Source of the DNA: Bacteroidota bacterium | Lineage (GTDB): Bacteria; Bacteroidota; Bacteroidia; Bacteroidales; Prolixibacteraceae | DNA: 32,582 bases | NCBI GenBank assembly: GCA_023251435.1 | Contig: JAHEYU010000066.1 | Coordinates: 1 to 32,582, forward strand | Reading direction: 5' to 3' | In this document: positions 10,107 through 17,031 of the stretch, one piece after another | Position numbering within the stretch: the stretch's first letter is position 1 | How the letters are laid out: the number at the start of each line of letters is the position of its first letter | Translations under genes and position numbers: made by a program | The notes under the pieces: model-generated | Told to the model about the DNA's origin: nothing | What the model saw: only the letters and a program-made list of their open reading frames with translations | Database searches by the model: none

Positions 10107-10431
10107 ATGAAAAAATTTATTCTAATCTCATTTTTGATATTTTTGCCTCATTGAAAATGAATGCACAACGAGATTATATTGATAATACCTTTATAAAAAT
10201 TCAGAATGAATCTGCGATGATTCAACCAAAAAACCTACACACGCGCTAAATGTTTTTATTCGCGGTACTGAATGCTTTAAAGGTGGTGATGGAACTTATT
10301 ACTTAACCGTAACTCCTGGAGACGATACATATCTAAAACCCAATCCAAACTATTTGCTTATTTCACCGGGTATTCAGGTTTTCTACAGAACTGATATAAA
10401 AAATTGGAAAACACTTGGTAATTTATGCTAA
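10107..10431 (+). pseudogene. Decayed, truncated GH43-like secreted protein remnant
   Basis: No open frame spans this gap, but three consecutive frames join into a coherent protein. Frame 1 gives a signal peptide (MKKFILISFLIFLPH, stop at 10152-10154). A second frame continues KMNAQRDYIDNTFIKIQNES from 10154 to about 10228. A third frame from about 10231 reads ALNVFIRGTECF, then GGDGTYYLTVTPGDD, and ends GIQVFYRTDIKNWKTLGNL with stop 10429-10431. DGTYYLT followed by a GIQ-DxKNW motif is characteristic of the first blade of GH43/GH117-type propellers. The rest of the enzyme (some 250 or more residues) is missing, so this is a real deletion as well as two frameshifts. It fills the space between the GH2 and T9SS genes. 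Confidence 0.65.
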
Positions 10432-10477
10432 GTTTTAAGAATGAGAAGATTATAAAATCAATAATAAATACTAAGGA

Positions 10478-13400
10478 ATGAAATCACAATTATTAGCGAT
10501 GCTAGTATTCATTGCAAGCATTTACGGGCTGAAAGCTCAAACATGGGACTTTACTTCCGGAGTTGAAAACTGGAATTGGGGTCAAGCAAATTGTGCAATA
10601 TCTCAAGCATCTGGCAGTCTAGTTATTACCTCCGATGGAGTTGGAAATGCAAGTTTTGGAATTACCGACCTAAATCTGCCTGCTACAAATGTGGATTTAA
10701 TGGTTTTAAATCTGAAAAACCAGTCGAACGCCCCTTATTTTGCAATAAATCTCTGGGTATTAATACCTAATGGGAGTGGTGGATATACAGAAAAAATTCG
10801 GTCATTTTATCCTTCAATTACATCAAATAGTGCAAATTATAAATTAAATACGATTAATTTGTCAAGCTCTATCGGCGATTTCTCCCATACTTGGAAGATA
10901 AACAGAATTAGGATTGATGCTGTTGCTCAAACAAATACAAGTGTTATTTCGATTGATTATATTAAATTCGTTGATTTTACTACACCTGATGCACCCACAA
11001 ACGTAGTTGCCACACCTGGAAATGAAAAAGCCTCGGTTGCTTTCATAGCACCTGCATTCACTGGAGGGTTACCAATTCTAAACTATACAGTTACTTCAAA
11101 TCCTGGCAATTTTACGGCAACGGGTACAACAAGCCCAATAGTAATTACAGGATTAACTAACGGAACTGCTTACACATTTACTGTTACCGCCATTAATGCA
11201 GCAGGTACCGGAGTTACAAGTACTCCATCTGTATCAGTTACACCAAAAGCTAGTATTGGAAGTGTTACTTTTTCTACACCTGGTATCATGAGCAGTTACC
11301 GACCGGGAAGCAATGCAGCCTATGTGGTTGCATTAGATAACAATGTTGCTGCTTTGACGAGCAAAGTAGAGTTTTATAAGGATAACGTGAAAATTGCTGA
11401 AGATTTAACAGCACCTTACGAGCATACAATTACTAACGTACAATCAGGATATTACAAAATACATGCTGCTGCAATTAATTCAGCGGGTGAAACATTGGCT
11501 ATTACAAATACCAGCGAACTTTTTGTAGGAACATCAAAAGTTGGGGTAAGACCATTACCCCGTGGCGATGTGTACGATTTTGACAGGGCAATAGATAAGA
11601 ATAATCCTGGTGGATATTTTGCAGATTATAAAGGCCAATATCCTTTTGTGGCAAGTCATACCGATGTTCTTACACATCATGACTATGGCGAAAGTTTTGA
11701 AGGTGATTTCCGAACAAAAAAAACCTTCTTTGAACATTATCTGCCTTTTGACAGTCAATGGATTGATACTAACCCTCAAACCAATCCGCTTATAGCAAAA
11801 ATTTGCGTTCTCGAAAAATACGGTGTTGAACTGGAACATATTATTATATCCCGGGAAGGAAAACTATATGGTAAACCCTCTTTCACCTGGGGTTCTCATC
11901 CATTAGAGTGGCGTCTTCTTTTTCAAAGAGATATCGATGATTATCGCAAGTTATTTAAAGATGCCTATGCCGCTGGTATTACCAAACATGACAATTACAA
12001 GTTAATTCAGTTGTTAGCGGAGCCTGCTGTTTTTTATAATGATATTGCTGCACGTAACATTATAAAAAATATGGATGGGGTTTGCTACGAGCTTCATCAG
12101 TATAACGTTCACTGGCCTTTGGAAACCGGGAAAAGTAAAGATTTGGAGTCTATGAGTGAGGCAATAAGATGGACTTTGGCTAACAATCTGGATTATGTTT
12201 TGTATTATGGTCCCTGGAGGTCAACTACCGATCCTGTATATTATAAAGATGCACCAAAAGATTGGATTCAGAAATATTGGGCAGCCGGTATGCCTAAGTT
12301 TTCTGACAAAATGTACTACTATACTAACAATTTCCCTCATGAGGAAAGTGCGAAAACCCCTGTGGGACCAGAAACAAATCCCGATTCACATACAGGATTT
12401 GTAAAATGGCTGATTGAACAAGCAGGCCGACAAACCCCACTTGCGGATGTGAAACGTATTCCAAATATGGGATGGGATTTTGATAAGAGTATAGAAAGGT
12501 GGGGAAGCATTAAAGATAATTGTACCCCTTCATGGAGCCTCGGTAGCTTACTAATAAAACCTATAGCGGCTGGTTCAGTTTCCGTTGGAGTTAAAAAACA
12601 CAACTTCCATATGAAAGATGTTGAGGACTTTTATGTTCGCATAAAAAATGAATCCCCAGCGACAAATATTGTAGTTAATCTCTGGATTGCAATGCCTGGT
12701 AGTCAGACCCAGGAAATAAAAACCTTCAATTTGCCAATTGTGTCAAACAGTACAGAATACAAAACCTATCATGTGGATTTAACCAACGCAATTTCAGGCT
12801 TTTCAACTACATGGCGCATACAAAATATAATGTTTATGATTCCTAATCAAACGCTTTCTTCAATGATTAGTTTTGATTACATTAAATTCTTGATTGATTT
12901 ACCATTGACAGAATCAATTGTTATCGAAGGTAGTAATTTAATTGATGGCATTGGAGTAAAGCAACAATATACAGCAACAAGTTTTCCCAATTTAGCTTCA
13001 AGTAATGTCTCTTGGTCAGTAAATAACACGAATATTGCAACCATCGATGCTAATACCGGTCTACTAACAACTGTAGCAGTTGGTGAAGTAACCATTACCG
13101 CAACCTCACAGGATGGGTCAGGAGTAAAAGGGGAGAAAACGGTATTAATAACAAATACTGTTTATGCCACGTCTATTTCAATAGTCGGCCCATCAGTTAT
13201 TGATTGTCTTGGAAAACAAGTTCAGTTATCGATTGCCTTTCAGCCAGAATCGACAACAAATAAGGCTGTAAAATATACTGTTGATAAGCCTTCTGTTGCC
13301 ACTGTCGATGAAAATGGCTTACTGACTGCTGTTTCAATGGGTGTAGTAAGAGTTATTGCTGAAACTATGGAGGGACCCAAATTATCTACACAGTTAGTAA

Positions 13401-13675
13401 TTACAGTAACAATTTCAACTTCGATAAATAATTTAGGTGTTGCTAATTTTAATATTTTCCCAAATCCTGCTTCAAAAGTACTTACAATTTTTAGTGGAAC
13501 AAATCAGGTAAACGAGATTAAAATCGCAGATTTACTGGGAAGAATAGTTTACTCAAATAAGGAACAATTCACTGGTCAAAAAACAATTAATATTAGATTA
13601 AAGAAGGGTATTTACTTTGTTAATTTGACGGGGAGTGTTCCATTTGCTAGTCTCAAATTATTAATTTTGGTATAA
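10478..13675 (+). CDS. Modular T9SS-secreted protein with unclassified KVG[IV]RP domain
   Basis: This is a 1065-residue secreted protein. Visible modules are: signal peptide (1-20, ends LKAQ); a CBM-like sandwich (about 21-165); a fibronectin type III domain (about 168-258, DAPTNVVATPG); an Ig-like domain (about 260-350); a central domain of about 295 residues (354-648) homologous to the whole standalone protein at 22213-23190; a second CBM-like sandwich (about 660-805) similar to the first; two BIG2-type Ig domains (about 810-985); and a T9SS type A sorting domain (about 990-1065, FNIFPNPASKVLTIF). It is probably cleaved by the T9SS sortase and released or anchored at the cell surface. The central domain is presumed catalytic: Glu460 (SREG), Glu538 (YELHQ) and Glu632 (GPETNP) are shared with the homologue. 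The stop codon lies inside the left end of an IS, so the extreme C-terminus may be altered. Confidence 0.85.
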   Translation: MKSQLLAMLVFIASIYGLKAQTWDFTSGVENWNWGQANCAISQASGSLVITSDGVGNASFGITDLNLPATNVDLMVLNLKNQSNAPYFAINLWVLIPNGSGGYTEKIRSFYPSITSNSANYKLNTINLSSSIGDFSHTWKINRIRIDAVAQTNTSVISIDYIKFVDFTTPDAPTNVVATPGNEKASVAFIAPAFTGGLPILNYTVTSNPGNFTATGTTSPIVITGLTNGTAYTFTVTAINAAGTGVTSTPSVSVTPKASIGSVTFSTPGIMSSYRPGSNAAYVVALDNNVAALTSKVEFYKDNVKIAEDLTAPYEHTITNVQSGYYKIHAAAINSAGETLAITNTSELFVGTSKVGVRPLPRGDVYDFDRAIDKNNPGGYFADYKGQYPFVASHTDVLTHHDYGESFEGDFRTKKTFFEHYLPFDSQWIDTNPQTNPLIAKICVLEKYGVELEHIIISREGKLYGKPSFTWGSHPLEWRLLFQRDIDDYRKLFKDAYAAGITKHDNYKLIQLLAEPAVFYNDIAARNIIKNMDGVCYELHQYNVHWPLETGKSKDLESMSEAIRWTLANNLDYVLYYGPWRSTTDPVYYKDAPKDWIQKYWAAGMPKFSDKMYYYTNNFPHEESAKTPVGPETNPDSHTGFVKWLIEQAGRQTPLADVKRIPNMGWDFDKSIERWGSIKDNCTPSWSLGSLLIKPIAAGSVSVGVKKHNFHMKDVEDFYVRIKNESPATNIVVNLWIAMPGSQTQEIKTFNLPIVSNSTEYKTYHVDLTNAISGFSTTWRIQNIMFMIPNQTLSSMISFDYIKFLIDLPLTESIVIEGSNLIDGIGVKQQYTATSFPNLASSNVSWSVNNTNIATIDANTGLLTTVAVGEVTITATSQDGSGVKGEKTVLITNTVYATSISIVGPSVIDCLGKQVQLSIAFQPESTTNKAVKYTVDKPSVATVDENGLLTAVSMGVVRVIAETMEGPKLSTQLVITVTISTSINNLGVANFNIFPNPASKVLTIFSGTNQVNEIKIADLLGRIVYSNKEQFTGQKTINIRLKKGIYFVNLTGSVPFASLKLLILV

Positions 13676-13690
13676 TCGCTTAGGCTGCCC
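13669..13690 (+). repeat. Left terminal inverted repeat of the IS
   Basis: The sequence begins ggtataatcgcttagg and ends gccc. Compared with the reverse complement of 14618-14639 it differs at three positions only. It contains the TAA stop codon (13673-13675) of the upstream T9SS protein gene. Confidence 0.88.
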
Positions 13691-13718
13691 GATATTTTAA
13701 TACTGCTACATTTGTGGC

Positions 13719-14614
13719 ATGACAGAACGAAATCAATTTAAAGGAGTGAACTCGATTAAATTTCATAATGCATTTTCTTCCGATGATGACTGTTAACCTT
13801 ATCTTGCTGATATTAAGTGGCAAGATTCCGACTATAAATGCAAAAATGTAGCCATACAAAATATTATAAAGGTGTAAAGCCTTATTCAAGACGGTGTATG
13901 AAATGTAAATATGATGAAAGCCCCAACGCCGGGACGATGTTCGACAAGTGTAAATTTCCTTTGCACCTGACTTTCCACATAGCATTCAAGATAAGCACCA
14001 AAAAGAAAGGCATGTCGTCATTGGAATTGTCCCAGGAATTTGAATTACGTCAAATGACTTGTTGGGAATTTAGATGGAAAATACAACAAGCCATTCAGAG
14101 CAGCAAACAACATCCAATCAATCGTACTGTTCATGTCGATGAATTCTTTATTGGCGGAGAAGAAGGCAAACGAGGTCGAAGCAAAGGGGACAAAAAGCTT
14201 GTCGTTGTCGCTCTCGAAATTGTCGAGGGCGGTGTTGGACGAGCATATGCTCAATGTATCGACAATGCTTCTGCTGTTTCCTTCCGGCCATCCTTCGAGA
14301 CATACATCAGTAAGGACTCAAAAGTCATAACCGATGAGTGGAAAAGGTATATTCCTTTGAAAAAGATCTATCCGAATCTGGAACAAATCAAATCTAAAAA
14401 CGGGAAAAGCTTTCAAGATATACATATTCACATTATGAATTTGAAAGGATGGCTGCGAGGGATTCATCATCATTGCAGTAAAGAACGCCTTCAGGGATAC
14501 CTTGACGAGTACCATTTTAGGTACAATAGACGCTCTAATATGGATACAATATTCGATTCACTCATAAAAAAGATGGTTTTGAATAATCCTATTCGTTTAT
14601 ATTCAAATAATTAA
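13719..14614 (+). pseudogene. IS1595-family transposase, frameshifted
   Basis: The intact 3' frame (13838-14614, 258 residues) has the zinc-ribbon remnant (CSHTKYYKG, RRCMKCKYDES) and the DDE-type catalytic core: Asp101 in VHVDEFFIGG, Asp166 in VITDEWKRY and Glu224 in YLDEYHFRYNRR, counted from the Met at 13838. The original start was probably the ATG at 13719. From there the protein is interrupted by a frameshift near 13739-13742, an in-frame TAA at 13793-13795 (between DDDC and PYLADIKW), and a one-base loss in the A run at 13842-13846 just before CSHTKYY. The broken N-terminus removes the first zinc-ribbon cysteine pair. The family call is secure. Confidence 0.85.
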
Positions 14615-14617
14615 CTT

Positions 14618-14639
14618 GGGCGGCCTATGCGCTTATACC
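14618..14639 (-). repeat. Right terminal inverted repeat of the IS
   Basis: The reverse complement begins ggtataagcgcatagg and ends gccc, pairing with 13669-13690 at 19 of 22 positions. It ends 18 bp before the ATG of the sulfatase gene, so any original promoter, leader or upstream coding sequence of that gene has been displaced. Confidence 0.88.
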
Positions 14640-14657
14640 AATTAAAAAATTTTAAAA

Positions 14658-16052
14658 ATGAAAACCCGAAAACCCAATATTCTCATCATAGTCTCCGATC
14701 AGCAGGGGATTGACACCATTGCGGCCTACAAAGACTTTTTTAAACATGAAGCCAATTTGTGTCATTGGTTGAAAACTCCCAATTTCGACAGGATGGTTGC
14801 CAATGGGTACTCTTTCCTGGAATCGCACAGCACAAACCCGGTGTGCTGTCCTGCCCGTTCCAGTCTTTTTACCGGACGGTACAGTACCGAAACCGGCGTA
14901 ACTTTCAACAATGTCGGGATCGACAAGAACGTTCCCAACATGGGCCAGTGGTTTGGAGATAAATCTGAATACAACAGGGTTTATTGTGGAAAATGGCATG
15001 CCGGAGGACAATGGAATTACCCCGATGTTGAGGGAGAGCGGAAAATTCCGGGATTTGAAACAATCCCTGTAGGAGTAGCCGGAACAGGCGATTTTAATGA
15101 TTATCAGGTCGCCGGTGCAATGAAAGGCTACATCATGAATTACAAGGAGGACAAACCTTTTCTTGCAGTGGCAGGTCTAATGAACCCGCATGATATTTGT
15201 TACTGGACACCGCCGCTTCATGGGAACAGACTGGTGCCCAAAACTGATCTTTTCAATCTTGGAAATTCGCTACCTCCTTTGCCTCCCAACTTTGATTTTC
15301 AATTTAAAGATCCATCACCTAAACAGCAGGTGAAATTTTCTAAATCAGAGTGGCAAAACTACCTGTTTGATTATTGCCGGATGATTGAAAAGCTCGATGC
15401 TGACCTTGGGCGTTTGCTCGATGCGGTCGATTCGCGCAACGATGAAACACTCGTCCTATTTACTTCTGATCATGGCGAAGGCTCTGCCCGCCACAAAAGA
15501 GTTCAAAAGTGGCATCCGTTCGAGCAGTCGGTGAAAGTTCCGTTTATTGCATACATGTCCGGACATGTTAAGTCGAATGTCATTGACCAAAATCACATCA
15601 TATCAGGAATTGACCTAATGTCAACGGTGTGCGATTATGCCGGTATTCCTGCTCCTCCAAACTGCATGGGCCGCAGCCTTAAAAGTTTAATCGAAACGGG
15701 AGAGACGAACGATAAAATGGATGTTGCCTTTGCCGAATTTCAGCACACCGGTCGTGTCGTGCGAAAAGGTGATTTTAAATATGTGAAAATCTATGAGTTT
15801 TCAGGGAATCCGGATCAACCTTTTGTCCGTATTGAAGATGGCCAGCCTGAAAAATTTCAGCCTTGTGCCGGAAGCAGCCGATACAAGACCCTGCCTGATA
15901 AATTGCTGTTCAACATTAAAAATGATCCATGGGAATTAACCGATTTGTCAGCCGATCCGGCTTACGCCAGAAAAATAGCAGAATTGGACCATTTGCTGGC
16001 CGCAGAATGGGAAAAGAAAATGGTATCCGGAACGCATTTCGATAGAAACTAA
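14658..16052 (+). CDS. S1-family sulfatase
   Basis: This 464-residue formylglycine-dependent sulfatase carries the activation motif Cys63-Cys-Pro-Ala-Arg67 (NPVCCPARSSLFTGR), in which Cys63 would be converted to formylglycine. Metal-ligand segments are NILIIVSDQQG (Asp14) near the N-terminus and FTSDHGEG (Asp271, His272). GKWHAGG and GLMNPHD are further alkaline-phosphatase superfamily motifs. It would remove sulfate esters from the polysaccharide. No signal peptide is visible: the protein starts MKTRKPNILIIVSDQQG, directly on the first core strand, unlike almost every other protein here. The frame is closed by a TAA at 14643-14645, so no longer in-frame start is possible. The IS end 18 bp upstream may have removed a leader, or the enzyme may be cytoplasmic. 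The next gene follows after 13 bp. Confidence 0.92.
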   Translation: MKTRKPNILIIVSDQQGIDTIAAYKDFFKHEANLCHWLKTPNFDRMVANGYSFLESHSTNPVCCPARSSLFTGRYSTETGVTFNNVGIDKNVPNMGQWFGDKSEYNRVYCGKWHAGGQWNYPDVEGERKIPGFETIPVGVAGTGDFNDYQVAGAMKGYIMNYKEDKPFLAVAGLMNPHDICYWTPPLHGNRLVPKTDLFNLGNSLPPLPPNFDFQFKDPSPKQQVKFSKSEWQNYLFDYCRMIEKLDADLGRLLDAVDSRNDETLVLFTSDHGEGSARHKRVQKWHPFEQSVKVPFIAYMSGHVKSNVIDQNHIISGIDLMSTVCDYAGIPAPPNCMGRSLKSLIETGETNDKMDVAFAEFQHTGRVVRKGDFKYVKIYEFSGNPDQPFVRIEDGQPEKFQPCAGSSRYKTLPDKLLFNIKNDPWELTDLSADPAYARKIAELDHLLAAEWEKKMVSGTHFDRN

Positions 16053-16065
16053 ACCTGAAAACATC

Positions 16066-16926
16066 ATGGAAAAATTACATAGCAGAAGAAATTTTCTGAA
16101 AAGCGCAGGGTTAATTGCAGGTTTAACACAGCTCCCGCTGATGGGGTGGGCTTCAGGTTTTTCTACCTTACTGAATGAAGGAGTGAATCCGGCAAATGAA
16201 TTTTCATTACTGAAACTGGATACAATTCTGTCCGGTTACAAATACGCTTTTGTTGATCAGTTTTCGACCATCTCATTTGAAGCAAACTATAAGCTTTATA
16301 ATCTCTATGGCGATAATGCTGTTTTTTCAGGTGAGTTTGCTTTAATATCAGGAATAAAAGGGAAAAACCGGCAGGTTGAATTCTCGAATTGGCGGTTGGC
16401 AAATAACGGCATCAAAAAAGTTAACCCAGAATTTAAGTACATCGTTTCCGGTGGAGTACAATGTAAAAATGATTCAACCCTTTCTCCTAAAAAGTGGATT
16501 GTTTCTTCGCGGATAGCTCTGGCCGAAGATGAACCGGCTTATGCCGGGACTGGATTCAGAAATAAAGGAGCAGCTAAAAATGGAATTGTAAGTCTGACAA
16601 CTCCTGGTAAAACAATCAAAAAAACGTATGGGAGCATGTCTTTAAGCTGGAAATGGGGTTTGACGGCTGTTGTTCAGGATATGGCCAAAGAATCATTGCC
16701 GGAACTTCAGTTTGCGATGCTCGATGAGTTTGATGCCATCTATCAAAATCAAAGAATCAGGTTCCGCAGAAAAGTAACGCTCGATTGTGGCAGTAACCGT
16801 CTGGTGGACTTTAAAGTGTTTGAGTTAATCGGCGATGGAGTAATTCCAACTGTTTATTGGGTTGATAATATGAACCGAACAGTGTTTGTGGTTTCGGGAA
16901 TGGAAGCTTATGTTTTAAAAAACTAA
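16066..16926 (+). CDS. Tat-exported protein of unknown function
   Basis: The 286-residue protein has a twin-arginine signal: SRRNFLKSAG at residues 6-15, followed by a hydrophobic stretch to about residue 30. Tat export implies folding, and often cofactor or metal insertion, in the cytoplasm before transport. The mature part is beta-rich and I do not recognise a family; it contains WRLANNGIKKVNPEFKY and ends YWVDNMNRTVFVVSGMEAY. It starts 13 bp after the sulfatase stop, so the two are almost certainly co-transcribed. A binding or accessory protein, or a small enzyme acting on the same substrate, are the plausible options. Confidence 0.75.
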   Translation: MEKLHSRRNFLKSAGLIAGLTQLPLMGWASGFSTLLNEGVNPANEFSLLKLDTILSGYKYAFVDQFSTISFEANYKLYNLYGDNAVFSGEFALISGIKGKNRQVEFSNWRLANNGIKKVNPEFKYIVSGGVQCKNDSTLSPKKWIVSSRIALAEDEPAYAGTGFRNKGAAKNGIVSLTTPGKTIKKTYGSMSLSWKWGLTAVVQDMAKESLPELQFAMLDEFDAIYQNQRIRFRRKVTLDCGSNRLVDFKVFELIGDGVIPTVYWVDNMNRTVFVVSGMEAYVLKN

Positions 16927-16975
16927 TTTGGGACATATTTGAATGTATTTGGGATATTATCGAAAGTTGTTTGCA

Positions 16976-17005
16976 TTGCAGAAGTTTAACTTGCAGAAAT
17001 TAACC
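16976..17005 (+). repeat. Imperfect tandem 15-bp direct repeat in intergenic region
   Basis: ttgcagaagtttaac is followed immediately by ttgcagaaattaacc. It lies in the 105-bp gap before the DUF5722-like gene, one of the larger gaps in the cluster. A tandem pair could be a regulator binding site, but no promoter of the Bacteroidota TAnnTTTG type is seen, and chance is possible. Confidence 0.3.
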
Positions 17006-17031
17006 AACGCACATCAAACAACACCAATGCT

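Larger units (their letters stand above)
13669..14639 (+). mobile_element. IS1595-family insertion sequence (ISXO2-like), decayed
   Basis: This approximately 971-bp element is bounded by 22-nt imperfect inverted repeats (13669-13690 and 14618-14639, 19 of 22 positions matching, both starting ggtataa at the outer end). It contains one transposase frame of the IS1595/ISXO2 type. The size is normal for the family. The 8-bp target duplication expected for the family is not seen: flanks are ttaatttt on the left and aattaaaa on the right. This suggests either an old insertion whose flanks have mutated or a deletion between two copies. The transposase is broken, so the copy is probably immobile on its own. 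Confidence 0.88.

Noticed and set aside
13680-13985. Minus-strand open frame inside the IS
   Set aside because: It lies opposite the transposase reading and gives no recognisable protein; it is a by-product of the IS sequence.
13659-14649. Target-site duplication flanking the IS
   Set aside because: The 8-base flanks (ttaatttt and aattaaaa) are not direct repeats; the similarity is only shared AT richness.
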